A stretch of DNA of 64,000 nucleotides from an uncultured Collinsella sp. (GTDB taxonomy: Bacteria; Actinomycetota; Coriobacteriia; Coriobacteriales; Coriobacteriaceae), in the NCBI GenBank assembly GCA_900541205.1, contig UQIV01000012.1:4157-68156 (forward strand). The letters run 5' to 3'. Position numbers and translations under genes: made by a program. Position 1 is the stretch's first letter, and each line of letters begins with the position of its first letter. A model generated the notes under the pieces. It worked only from the letters and a program-made list of their open reading frames with translations. It was not told where the DNA came from and made no database searches. Below are positions 8,912-17,422 of this stretch, piece after piece.

Positions 8912-8944
8912 AATGTGACAAAGGGGCTGTCCCCTTGTCACATT
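8912..8944. terminator. Hairpin AATGTGACAAAGGGG / CCCCTTGTCACATT at the end of the ABC gene
   Basis: Arms lie at 8912-8926 and 8931-8944, with one unpaired A and a four-base loop. The hairpin overlaps the stop codon of the leftward ABC gene and matches the arm of the 7016-7046 hairpin. Confidence 0.6.
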
Positions 8945-11900
8945 ATTCGGAGCGTAGAGCTTCCACGGGGTCTTTTTTGGATGCGCTTCGGGCCGGCAGC
9001 AGACCGGCAACGACCGTCAGCAGCACCGAAATTGCAATGAGCACCAGCGCATCCTGCACGGGCAGGCTCATCAGGTTGGGAACCTGTTTGGCAGCAAGCG
9101 CCCAGGTATTAACCGGAAAGCTCACGGCCACCACAACGACAACGGCAAAGACGCCGGCGATGAGGCCCTCGATAAAAGTCTCGGCGTTGAACACGTTGGC
9201 CACGTTGCGCTTTGACGCGCCAATCGCGCGCAGGATGCCAATCTCCTTCTTGCGCTCCAGCACGCTGATGTAGGTGATGATGCCGATCATGATGGAGCTC
9301 ACCACCAGGCTGATACTCACGAATGCGATGAGCACCAAGCTGATGGTGTTCACGATGTCGGTCACCGAACCCATGATGATGCCCATGTAGTCGGTGTACG
9401 AAATTGCCCGATCATCATGGCCAGCGGCTTTGACCTGCTTGTTGTACGCATCGATGTGATCGAGCACGCGCTCCTTGGCCTCAAAGTCGCGCGGGAAAAT
9501 CTTAACCGAGATGGGGTCTGCCTCGTCCGCATAGCCCAACGTGGTCAGATTGTTGTCGTAGGTGAGCTTCGACGCCTTGGCATAGCTCATCATGAGCGAA
9601 CTTAGGTCCTCGGCGTCCATGTTGAAATGGATGGCACGAGCAAAGGCACTCGCATCCACGTGCATGGCGCTCGCCAGGTTGGCAAAACTCGAAGACACCT
9701 GCGTCGCCATCTGGCCCATGAGCCCTGCCGCGCCCGCCTTAAGCTGAGCCGACACCGTCGCCGCAATCTGATCGCTGATCGACTTCATCACCTGATCCAT
9801 AGCCTGCTGCAAATACGGAGCCAGCTGCTTTTGCACATAGTCGGTCATCGCCTGCTGCAGGCGCTCGGCCAGGGCATCGCCGCCGAGGGCTTTGAGCTGG
9901 GCCTGGATTTGCTGGGCTGCCGCATCATTCTCAAGATACGCCGAGAATGCGGCAGCGAGCTTCGACGCGTCCTTAAGGTCCTCGGGCGTCAGGGCCTTAA
10001 AGTGATCAGACTGCAAAAAGCCCTCAAACAGTTGGTTGGCAAGCGTTCCCACCTGCTGCATTTGCTCGGGTGTGAGCTCCAGACCGTCAAAGATGCCCGA
10101 GAAATCTGGGGTCGGCGCCTTGGCCATGATGTCGCTGAAGTCGATGTCCTTCCCAACGCCCGAAAGGTCAATGTCCAGCCCGGACAGGTCAAGACCCGAC
10201 AGGTCCATGCTGTCGGCAACACCCGAGAGCGCAGATGCATCGAACGAGAACGCGCTCTTCAGTGCCGCCTCGTCCACGCTGAACATACTGCCCAGATCCA
10301 CGCCTTGCTTGGCCTCGTCTTGCAGTTCGTCGAAAGTTTTGCCGGTAAAGACATCCGTCTCGGGATGAGCTAGCTGCTCCTGCACAATCTGCGAATCGGT
10401 CGCGCGCTCCATAAGCTGACGAGTCAGCGCGTGTGTATAGGCAATACCCGGAGACAACGCGCTGGCGTTGGCCGTCTCGTTAGGTCGCACCACGCCCACA
10501 ATGTGCACGTCGATACCGTCGGCAACCTTGGCGGCCATAAAGTCGGTGTCGCCAGACATGTCAGTCCACATGCCGGTCTCTTCGTTTTTGCGATAGGCAT
10601 CGGCCGGCGACAACACCTTAAACGTCGTGGACAGCGCATCGTCGTAGGTAAAGTCGGAGCCGGTCTCGGGCGTCTCGATCTTACCGTCAGCCGTCATGGC
10701 GCTGTTAACCAGGTCGTTGAGCTCGTTGATATCCAGCGCGCCGATGCTGTAGAGCGTGTAGTCGCCCACCGTTCCACGGCTCGAAAGCACCATTACGGCT
10801 TCGTTAGCAGACGTGGGCCAATGACCGGCGACGACATCGTACTGGCTGTCGAGCAGGCTCTGGTCGTCGATCATCTCGTTAAAGACCGAGGTTCCCATGG
10901 ATTCCATGCTCACCGTTGCCGCCGAGCTCGCGCCTCCGCTCATGGCCTCGGTCATGGCGTTGGGCACCAGCCGGACAGGCTTCTCATCGCCCTTGCCGGC
11001 ACGATAGACAACCGGCGTCACGCCATAGCCGTACTGGATGGCGTTGACTTCTTTATCGATGCCGTCGCCACCGGCATCGAGCCATGCCTTAAAGCTCGTC
11101 ATGTCGTTGGACTTAACACTCGCAAACATATCCTTTACGGCCGTGACCACGGGAATCTTATCGGTTCCCTGAGCCTTGCCGTCGGTGCCGTCGTCGGACG
11201 AGCCCTCGTTTTTGGACGTATCGTCGTCCGTGGCCCCCTGCCCGCCCATCATGGACGACAGGTCGTAATCCTGCTTGGAAATGGTAAGTGGGTAGCTCGA
11301 GAGCGTGTCCTCCTCGACCTTTTTGATGTAGCCGTTTACGCCGTTGGACAGCGCCAGAATCGCCGCGATACCGATAATGCCAATCGAGCCCGCAAAGGCC
11401 GTCATGGCCGTACGGCCCTTCTTGGTCATAAGGTTTCGGGCAGAAAGCCCCAGCGCCGTCACAAAGCTCATCGAGGTTTTGCGCGTAGGCTTGGCCTCGC
11501 GGCGCGTGGCGTCGGCGACATCGAAAGGGTCGGAATCGTCGGTGATTTTGCCGTCTGCCAGGTTGACGATGCGCGTGGCGTACTGGTACGCCAGCTCGGG
11601 ATTGTGCGTGACCATGACAACCAGACGGTCGCGCGCAACGTCCTTAAGCAAATCCATAACCTGTACGGATGTCGTCGAATCCAAAGCGCCGGTCGGCTCG
11701 TCGGCCAGCACAATCTCGGGATCGTTGATCAGGGCGCGGGCGATAGCCACGCGCTGCATCTGTCCGCCCGAAAGCTGGCTCGGGCGTTTGTTAACGTGCT
11801 CGCCCAGGCCGACTTTCTCCAACGCCTCGCGCGCACGTTGGCGGCGCTCGGCATGCCCCACGCCCGTGAGCGTGAGCGCCAGCTCAACGTTTTCCAAGAT

Positions 11901-12197
11901 GGTCTGATGTGGGATAAGGTTATAGCTCTGGAACACAAAGCCGATGCGGTTGTTGCGATAAGCATCCCAGTCGCGATCACGGAAGTCCTTGGTCGAAATG
12001 CCATCGATGAGCAGGTCGCCAGAATCAAAGTGATCAAGTCCACCAATAACGTTGAGCATCGTAGTTTTACCCGAGCCCGAGGGGCCCAGAATGGCCACGA
12101 ACTCGTTATCGCGAAAAGCCAGGCTTACGCTGTCGAGCGCCACCTGCGTAAACGACTGGGTAACGTACCTTTTGCAAATACCTTTGAGCTCCAACAT
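8943..12197 (-). CDS. ABC transporter, ATPase fused to FtsX/MacB-type permease
   Basis: The 1084-residue protein carries an ABC ATPase at about residues 1-225: Walker A GPSGSGKTT, signature LSGGQMQRVAIAR, Walker B IVLADEPTGALDS. A first membrane segment follows near residue 265. A very large extracytoplasmic domain of about 600 residues includes Leu/Asp-rich turns (LSGLDLSGLDIDLSGV) and Gln-rich helices. Three C-terminal membrane segments carry the FtsX-family ERKKEIGILRAIGASK motif. MacB-like proteins are mechanotransmitters rather than simple pumps. The start at 12197 follows GGGAGAGG by about nine bases; an in-frame start 27 bases upstream lacks one. It stands alone, so no membrane-fusion partner is evident. 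Confidence 0.9.
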   Translation of the reverse strand: MLELKGICKRYVTQSFTQVALDSVSLAFRDNEFVAILGPSGSGKTTMLNVIGGLDHFDSGDLLIDGISTKDFRDRDWDAYRNNRIGFVFQSYNLIPHQTILENVELALTLTGVGHAERRQRAREALEKVGLGEHVNKRPSQLSGGQMQRVAIARALINDPEIVLADEPTGALDSTTSVQVMDLLKDVARDRLVVMVTHNPELAYQYATRIVNLADGKITDDSDPFDVADATRREAKPTRKTSMSFVTALGLSARNLMTKKGRTAMTAFAGSIGIIGIAAILALSNGVNGYIKKVEEDTLSSYPLTISKQDYDLSSMMGGQGATDDDTSKNEGSSDDGTDGKAQGTDKIPVVTAVKDMFASVKSNDMTSFKAWLDAGGDGIDKEVNAIQYGYGVTPVVYRAGKGDEKPVRLVPNAMTEAMSGGASSAATVSMESMGTSVFNEMIDDQSLLDSQYDVVAGHWPTSANEAVMVLSSRGTVGDYTLYSIGALDINELNDLVNSAMTADGKIETPETGSDFTYDDALSTTFKVLSPADAYRKNEETGMWTDMSGDTDFMAAKVADGIDVHIVGVVRPNETANASALSPGIAYTHALTRQLMERATDSQIVQEQLAHPETDVFTGKTFDELQDEAKQGVDLGSMFSVDEAALKSAFSFDASALSGVADSMDLSGLDLSGLDIDLSGVGKDIDFSDIMAKAPTPDFSGIFDGLELTPEQMQQVGTLANQLFEGFLQSDHFKALTPEDLKDASKLAAAFSAYLENDAAAQQIQAQLKALGGDALAERLQQAMTDYVQKQLAPYLQQAMDQVMKSISDQIAATVSAQLKAGAAGLMGQMATQVSSSFANLASAMHVDASAFARAIHFNMDAEDLSSLMMSYAKASKLTYDNNLTTLGYADEADPISVKIFPRDFEAKERVLDHIDAYNKQVKAAGHDDRAISYTDYMGIIMGSVTDIVNTISLVLIAFVSISLVVSSIMIGIITYISVLERKKEIGILRAIGASKRNVANVFNAETFIEGLIAGVFAVVVVVAVSFPVNTWALAAKQVPNLMSLPVQDALVLIAISVLLTVVAGLLPARSASKKDPVEALRSE

Positions 12198-12351
12198 GGA
12201 CGGCAACCTCTCCCACGCGGGCACATTCGCCCGCTCTCCCCCGCCGTTCGTATTCGACGCGTTTGTCCTACTCTATCCCCATTTTTCACCGACACCAGTG
12301 AGGAATGTAGGGAACCGCGCCAAAAAACGAACGGGACGGCGCCCAAAAAAA

Positions 12352-12373
12352 AGAGGCCCCAAGTGGGGCCTCT
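12352..12373 (-). terminator. Rho-independent terminator of the TlpA cluster
   Basis: Nine-base GC-rich arms (AGAGGCCCC / GGGGCCTCT) with loop AAGT. Read leftward, the stem is followed by a run of eight T. It lies about 80 bases past the stop of the TlpA gene. Confidence 0.85.
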
Positions 12374-12452
12374 ATATGGTGGAGATTATCTTGAAAGGTA
12401 GCGGACTACTTCGCACAGCGATACACGATCCTCGCTATGCTTTACGCGTTTT

Positions 12453-13424
12453 TTACTGCTCGCTATTCGCAATCGCCTGGTCGATAAGTTTGTTGAGTGC
12501 TGCGCGCTGCTCGGCGGAGCTGATGGCTCCCACGATTGGATCCCCTACGATGTTGCCATTCTGATCGATGACATACGTTGTCGGGAACGAGAACAAATTT
12601 GACGTAAACTTACCGGCCTCGCTATCCGACTTGAACCAGATGTTCTTATACGTCACGCCCTTCTTGCTCAGCACGTCCTTGGCATCTGCAATCTCGCCCT
12701 TGTTGCCATCGAGCGTAAAGGAATTGACGCCCACGACCTGGCCGCCCTTCTTGGCAAGCTCCTGATTCAGTTTCTCAAGATCGCCCAGCTCGCCCACGCA
12801 CGGCTTGCAAGTAGTGAACCAGAAGTTCATGACGGTGACCTTGTTCTTAGAGAACAGCTCGTCGCTACTCACGTCGTTGCCATCCAGGTCCTTGCCCGTA
12901 AAGCTGGGGAACTTCGTCGCCTCGCTCGAAGCATTGGCACCAGCCGTCATGCCAGCGGCCGAAGCGTCGACGCTCTCGCCTTCGCTCGGCGTGCTTCCAC
13001 AGCCGGGGAACTCCTTCTCCAAGCTCTCGAGCTTGTCCTCGATCTCCTTGATCTGCTGCGCACCGGCTTTGAGCGTCTTGAGCTCATCCGCCGTGAACTC
13101 ATCCTTGGCGCCGTCGATGGTCTTGAGCAGGAAATCGCCGTAATTGCTGCCGTCCTCAATCATTACCGAGTCTTTATTTGCCGCATTGAATACCTTTTCC
13201 CACAGCGCGTTATCACTCGAAAGGATATCGTTCTCCTTTTTCATGAGCTTCGCATACAGCTCGGCGGCCTCATCGGCATTGGTCGGCTTCTGCGCAGTGA
13301 GTTCTGCGATCTTAGGATCGGAGCTCGCAGATTCGCTCGCATTGCCACCGGGCGCCGAACATGCCACAAGGCACAAGGCCAATACCGGCACCATAAACAG
13401 GGCCGCAATCTTAGAAAGCTTCAT
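12453..13424 (-). CDS. TlpA-like thioredoxin-fold lipoprotein
   Basis: A 323-residue lipoprotein with an LVAC lipobox near residue 22. Residues about 30-140 are a charged helical region with coiled-coil character (EIEDKLESLEKEF). From about residue 170 a TlpA/ResA-type thioredoxin domain carries WFTTCKPCVGELG as the CXXC site and a cis-Pro in SFPTTYVID. The family reduces disulfides outside the membrane. GGAGG sits seven bases before the ATG at 13424; the ATG two codons upstream lies only one base after it and is unlikely. The next gene upstream encodes a membrane 4Fe-4S protein that may feed it electrons. Confidence 0.9.
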   Translation of the reverse strand: MKLSKIAALFMVPVLALCLVACSAPGGNASESASSDPKIAELTAQKPTNADEAAELYAKLMKKENDILSSDNALWEKVFNAANKDSVMIEDGSNYGDFLLKTIDGAKDEFTADELKTLKAGAQQIKEIEDKLESLEKEFPGCGSTPSEGESVDASAAGMTAGANASSEATKFPSFTGKDLDGNDVSSDELFSKNKVTVMNFWFTTCKPCVGELGDLEKLNQELAKKGGQVVGVNSFTLDGNKGEIADAKDVLSKKGVTYKNIWFKSDSEAGKFTSNLFSFPTTYVIDQNGNIVGDPIVGAISSAEQRAALNKLIDQAIANSEQ

Positions 13425-13453
13425 AGTCATTCCTCCGTTTTGTCGAAGCTTGT

Positions 13454-14356
13454 TTACTTTTTATCGGCGGTCAGAGGGAGCTTTTCTGCCGACACATCCA
13501 GGCCGTAGCGATAGCTGATGGCATCGACGGGACAGGCCCCAATGCACTTTCCGCACCGGATGCATTCGGCATGATTGGGTGCGCGGACCACATCGACGTC
13601 CATCTGACAAACCCTTGAACACTTACCGCACGAGACGCATTTGCATGCATCGACCCGAATCCCCAGTAGGGATACCTTATTCATGAGCGCATAGAATGCG
13701 CCGAGCGGGCAAATCCATTTGCAGAAGGGGCGATAGAACAAAACGCTCAGCACTACCACGGCAATGAGAACGGCAAGTTTCCAGGTAAAGAGCTGCCCCA
13801 GCGCAGATCGAATGCCGGCGTTGGCAATGGCCAGCGGAATGGCGCCCTCGAGCACGCCCTGCGGACAGACGTATTTGCAAAAGAACGGATCTCCCATCCC
13901 CACGTCGTTAACCACCAAGACGGGCAGCAGCACCACGGCAAACAGCAGCACGACGTACTTGATGTACGTGAGCGGCTTGAGCCTTTTTGTCGAAAGCTTT
14001 TTGCTGGGAATCTTGTGAAGCAGCTCCTGCAGCCAGCCAAACGGGCACAAAAACCCGCATACAAAGCGTCCCAGCAGCACGCCGAGCAAAATGAGCGTAC
14101 CGGTGACATAGTAAGAAAAGTTGAACTTGGATGAACCTACCACCGACTGGAACGACCCGATGGGGCACGCACCCGATGCCGCGGGGCACGAATAGCAATT
14201 AAGTCCAGGTACGCAGACTGTTTTTCCCGCGCCCTGATAGATGCCGCCTTTAGCAAAGTTTGGCAGGTGAATGTTGGTAATAAGCGTTGCCGCCGCCTGA
14301 ATGAATCCGCGAAATCTGGCCAAAACATGCGACACAGTGTTTTCTCTTTTATCCAA
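13454..14356 (-). CDS. Membrane 4Fe-4S ferredoxin-type protein (NapH/CcoG-like)
   Basis: The 300-residue protein has four or five membrane segments between about residues 70 and 225. A cysteine-rich N-terminal loop reads CVPGLNCYSCPAASGACPIG. Two CX3CP turns adjoin the membrane (CGFLCPFGW, CKWICPLG). Two classical 4Fe-4S motifs end it (CVSCGKCSRVCQ and CIRCGKCIGACPVD). Such proteins pass electrons from quinol or cytoplasmic donors across the membrane. A TTG start at 14356 follows GGAG by ten bases and overlaps the stop of the CXXC small gene; a GTG at 14335 is the alternative. It is followed by the TlpA gene, so the pair plausibly forms a trans-membrane thiol-reduction path. Confidence 0.85.
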   Translation of the reverse strand: MDKRENTVSHVLARFRGFIQAAATLITNIHLPNFAKGGIYQGAGKTVCVPGLNCYSCPAASGACPIGSFQSVVGSSKFNFSYYVTGTLILLGVLLGRFVCGFLCPFGWLQELLHKIPSKKLSTKRLKPLTYIKYVVLLFAVVLLPVLVVNDVGMGDPFFCKYVCPQGVLEGAIPLAIANAGIRSALGQLFTWKLAVLIAVVVLSVLFYRPFCKWICPLGAFYALMNKVSLLGIRVDACKCVSCGKCSRVCQMDVDVVRAPNHAECIRCGKCIGACPVDAISYRYGLDVSAEKLPLTADKK

Positions 14357-14495
14357 TTCCGATACACTCCAAGCACAGCCTAATCGCCTTGGCCAGCACG
14401 GCATCCGCCTCGCCACGCATAACGCCAAAGCACACCATAGCCACACCGACGATCAGCAACGCAACCTGCATTACAGGTTTTATCGCTTTGAACAA
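14349..14495 (-). CDS. Small CXXC membrane protein, CD1871A type
   Basis: A 48-residue protein on the minus strand starts with TTG, eight bases after AAGGAG. It has one hydrophobic segment (MQVALLIVGVAMVCFGV), then RGEADAVLAKAIRLCLECIGIG ending in the CLECIG motif at the C-terminus. This arrangement matches the CD1871A family of CXXC small proteins in Clostridia and Coriobacteriia, whose role is not established. It overlaps the start of the 4Fe-4S membrane gene, and the TlpA gene follows. The operon therefore places three cysteine-pair proteins together, which points to thiol/disulfide electron transfer. Confidence 0.75.
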   Translation of the reverse strand: MFKAIKPVMQVALLIVGVAMVCFGVMRGEADAVLAKAIRLCLECIGIG

Positions 14496-14586
14496 CCTGA
14501 CCACTCCTTTCGTCACACGACCTATTGGACCATATCGACTATAAAATCCGTGTTAAGCGCGATTTGGAATGTGCAAGGAGACTGTT

Positions 14587-15261
14587 ATGCGTATTTTAAT
14601 CGTCGAGGACGAGCGGGCGCTGTGTGACGCAATCGCGCGCAGCTTGCGAAACTTGGCGTACAGCGTCGACTGCTGTCACGACGGACAGGAGGCGCTCGAC
14701 CTACTGGACGTTGAGGCCTTCGACCTCGTGGTACTCGACCTCAACCTTCCCCGCATCGACGGCATGACCGTACTCAGGGAACTTAGGAAAACCGACTGCG
14801 AGACTAAGGTACTGATTCTGTCCGCACGTGGCGAAGTATCCGACAAAGTCGCCGGACTCGATGCCGGCGCCAACGATTACCTCACCAAGCCGTTTCATCT
14901 GGACGAGCTTGCGGCAAGGATTCGCAGCCTTACCCTCAGACGCTTTACACAAAGCGACATAGTTTTAACCTGCGGAAAGCTCCGCTTTGACACCAAGGCG
15001 CGCATCGCTTCCGTGAACAGCGAGGCTTTATCTCTTACGCGCAAGGAAACGGGAATCTTGGAATATCTGATGCTTAATCAGGGGCGTCCGGTAAGTCAAG
15101 AGGAGCTTATCGAGCACGTTTGGGATAGCAGCGTGAACAGCTTTAGCAACGCAACCCGCGTTCACATCTCGTCACTCCGCAAAAAGCTACGCAGCGCTTT
15201 GGGATACGACCCGATTCGCAATCGGATTGGAGAGGGCTACGTTATGGAGGATAGCGAATGA
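14587..15261 (+). CDS. OmpR/PhoB-family response regulator
   Basis: This 224-residue regulator has a receiver domain with the acidic pair in LIVEDERA, the phospho-acceptor Asp in VVLDLNLPRIDGM near residue 51, the Thr/Ser segment in LILSARG, and Lys in YLTKPFHLDEL. The winged-helix domain follows (LTRKETGILEYL, then VHISSLRKKL). AAGGAG lies six bases before the ATG. Its last four bases overlap the kinase gene (ATGA). It is transcribed away from the TlpA/4Fe-4S/CXXC cluster from a shared intergenic space of about 90 bases, so that cluster is its most likely target. Confidence 0.93.
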   Translation: MRILIVEDERALCDAIARSLRNLAYSVDCCHDGQEALDLLDVEAFDLVVLDLNLPRIDGMTVLRELRKTDCETKVLILSARGEVSDKVAGLDAGANDYLTKPFHLDELAARIRSLTLRRFTQSDIVLTCGKLRFDTKARIASVNSEALSLTRKETGILEYLMLNQGRPVSQEELIEHVWDSSVNSFSNATRVHISSLRKKLRSALGYDPIRNRIGEGYVMEDSE

Positions 15262-16397
15262 AAAGGCTTTCGCTGCAATGGCGCATAACGATTATGACGG
15301 CACTGCTCACGTGTGCGGCATGCGTGCTGACGAACTGCCTGGTCGGTTATACGGGCATGCGCTACATGGATGCCATCGGCAGTAACATCTCGGCATTTAA
15401 CGCAACCGGCGAAGATTCGCCCCAGGCGTTCGACCCAGCGAAAGCGACCCCCGATGACAAGGTCACGATCGTCGTAAACGACGCACAGGAGTCTTTTGGC
15501 ACGACAACCTGGTACATCACGGCTGGAGTCACACTCCTTGGTGGCGCGCTGGCATACTTTGCGAGCGGCCGTGCGCTCAAACCGCTACGGGATTTTGCAG
15601 CCCAGGTTGAGCGTGTGCAACCTGACAACCTAAGCGAAATCAGACTCAGTGAAGATGTGCCCACCGAGCTACAACAATGTAGCGCCTCTTTCAACGACAT
15701 GATCGCCCGTCTTGGCGAAGGGTTCTCTGCACAGCGTCAGTTTACCGGCAACGCCGCACACGAGCTGCGCACCCCGCTCGCCCTTATGCAAGCACAGATT
15801 GAACTATTCATCTCCGAGCACTCCGGTCTGCAACCCGAAACAGCCGAGCTGCTCGGCCTGCTACAAGAACAAACCGAGCGCATGTCTCGAATGACCAAGG
15901 TATTGCTCGAGATGAGTGAGCTCCGCAGCGTTCCTTGCGAGGACGATGTTGAACTTGGTCCCTTGTCCGAAGAGGTCCTCACCGACCTTGCGCCACTTGC
16001 CGAAAATAAGGGCATAGCCCTCAATTGTGCTGGAGACGCTTTAGTAATCGGAAGTGATACGCTCCTCTACCGGCTGGTGTTTAATCTGGTCGAAAACGCC
16101 ATCCGTTACAGCCGCTCCGGCTCGACTGTCAACGTCTCCATCTGCGACAACGACAGCCACGTGATCCTGCGAGTCAAAGATAAGGGCCCGGGAATACCCA
16201 AGCAGTACCGAGAGAGCATCTTCCAGCCGTTCTTTCGTCTAGACAAATCCCGCAGCAGGGCATATGGCGGCGCAGGGCTCGGACTAGCGCTCGTTTGGGA
16301 GATTGCAGCGCTTCACGGTGGCACGGTAGAGGTCGAAGAAAGTTCCGAGAACGGGACCGTGATGCTCGTGACCCTCTCAAAGGGGGCCACCACGTGA
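15258..16397 (+). CDS. Sensor histidine kinase, partner of the OmpR-type regulator
   Basis: The 379-residue kinase has a membrane segment at about residues 8-30, an extracytoplasmic loop of about 60 residues, a second membrane segment at about 85-105, and a HAMP-like region. The H box is NAAHELRTPLALMQ, with His near residue 170. The N box is NLVENAIRYS and the ATP loops are VKDKGPGIP and YGGAGLGLALV. The small loop leaves little room for a large ligand, so it may read membrane or redox state. It overlaps the response-regulator gene by four bases. Confidence 0.92.
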   Translation: MKRLSLQWRITIMTALLTCAACVLTNCLVGYTGMRYMDAIGSNISAFNATGEDSPQAFDPAKATPDDKVTIVVNDAQESFGTTTWYITAGVTLLGGALAYFASGRALKPLRDFAAQVERVQPDNLSEIRLSEDVPTELQQCSASFNDMIARLGEGFSAQRQFTGNAAHELRTPLALMQAQIELFISEHSGLQPETAELLGLLQEQTERMSRMTKVLLEMSELRSVPCEDDVELGPLSEEVLTDLAPLAENKGIALNCAGDALVIGSDTLLYRLVFNLVENAIRYSRSGSTVNVSICDNDSHVILRVKDKGPGIPKQYRESIFQPFFRLDKSRSRAYGGAGLGLALVWEIAALHGGTVEVEESSENGTVMLVTLSKGATT

Positions 16398-16507
16398 TCC
16401 GACTGTCCAGGAGTCCCACTCGACATTGTGAAACGCGTCCCAGAACTTGGACATGAGAAATGGGAGACAGTTCGCATCTATGCCGAGGACGAAGTCCTGG
16501 CGGGGAT

Positions 16508-16738
16508 TCAGGATGCGCAGAGAAGCTGGGCGACGCAAACAAGACTCCTCGACTCGAGCATGGAGATGAATCCGTCTATCAGTCTCATCGCATACTCAGA
16601 GGAGGATGCCAGATATAGATCCCATTGGGTAAAGTCGCCGTTCATAAAGGGAATCACTGTATTGCGCTCGGCGACTCTCAAGGCACTCAGGCTTTGTTCT
16701 ATTTTCTCAGCTTCTTGTTTGAACTGTTCGCTATCCAA
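16508..16738 (-). pseudogene. N-terminal fragment of an unknown protein
   Basis: A 76-codon frame begins with TTG after a GGGG-rich stretch. Its sequence (RNTVIPFMNGDFTQWDLY, then EYAMRLIDGFISMLESR) looks like real coding, and then it stops after LLCAS. I expect a longer protein, since a helical segment is cut short. The downstream DNA continues in other frames without a clear domain. No family is assigned. Confidence 0.35.
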
Positions 16739-16798
16739 AATGCCCCCAAATGCCGGCTTCTCAACAAATCAAAAAAGCAAGAGAGACAGAGATTAGGT

Positions 16799-17023
16799 TC
16801 ATGCTCCACTGAACCCGCGCTTCCAGTCGAGGTACTCCTCCTCGAAGATCTCCCCGGAGTCCCGTCTCTCGCGCCCCTCACGGATCTGTCCATATCAGTG
16901 TAGCCAATCCAAGCACAGCCCCACCGCACGGCCCAGTCGCTTCCGGTCCTGCGTGGCCCCGCGAAGGCGGAAGGGCGTGGCTGCGGGCGGCGCGTTCCTT
17001 TCTCCTCGTACTATTTTGGGCAT
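16799..17023 (-). pseudogene. Short frame with one internal TGA
   Basis: Reading from the ATG at 17023, 42 codons end with GLCLDWLH and a TGA at 16895-16897. The same frame then continues for 31 codons (REGRERRDSGEIFEEEYLDW inside it) to a TGA at 16799. The second part has strong coding character, with a charged helix and an EYLDWK end. It may be a small gene inactivated by one nonsense change, or the tail of a lost gene. I see no ribosome site of normal form. Confidence 0.3.
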
Positions 17024-17152
17024 GCGTCACGCCCCCCCCGCGCGGCGCCGAGAGCGAATCGGCGCAGGCTTGGGGCCAGTTGCGCAGAGGTTGAGGTTCG
17101 GGTTTCGCCGGCTTACGCAGCTTGGCGGGCAGAGCGCCCGGGCTCGCTGCGC

Positions 17153-17407
17153 CTAGGACGCGGCGGGATCCGCGACGTCGGAGGTGTCGATCTCGCCCAG
17201 ATTGGCGAGCTGGCTGATGAACGGGATACTCTCGTATTCGTCCACCTCGACGCCGCCGAGTACGATGGTGCTGTCGCGCGTGTCGATTTGGGTTGTGAAC
17301 ACGGCCGGGTCGAAACCCGAAGCGATAAAGCCAATGCCCGCGAGGACAACGCCCGCGGCAACGAGCCCGCCCGCCACGGCGAGGTAGATTTTCTTCGCGC
17401 TGGTCAT
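17153..17407 (-). pseudogene. Truncated DUF4097-type membrane protein
   Basis: The 84-residue frame starts with MTSAKKIYLAVAGGL and holds one membrane segment, then FTTQIDTRDSTIVLGGVEV. This looks like the head of a PadR-linked DUF4097 beta-repeat protein, which is normally well over 200 residues. Here it stops after DVADPAAS, so the repeat domain is missing. AAGGAG lies eight bases before the ATG. It is the last gene of the PadR-DUF1700 operon. Confidence 0.55.
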
Positions 17408-17422
17408 GGTACTCACTCCTTT

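Larger units (their letters stand above)
16398..17152. other. Gene-poor, decayed region
   Basis: This 755-base gap holds no intact gene I can defend. It contains a small fragment (16508-16738), a short frame with an internal stop (16799-17023), and GC-rich DNA up to the DUF4097 remnant. Base composition rises sharply from about 16920 onward. Confidence 0.5.

Noticed and set aside
10431..12401. 656-codon open frame on the plus strand
   Set aside because: It is antisense to the ABC ATPase/permease gene, which has clear motifs. The product is low-complexity and basic.
16895..16897. Selenocysteine reading of the internal TGA
   Set aside because: No stem-loop of SECIS form and no cysteine-like redox context was seen. 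A nonsense change is simpler.
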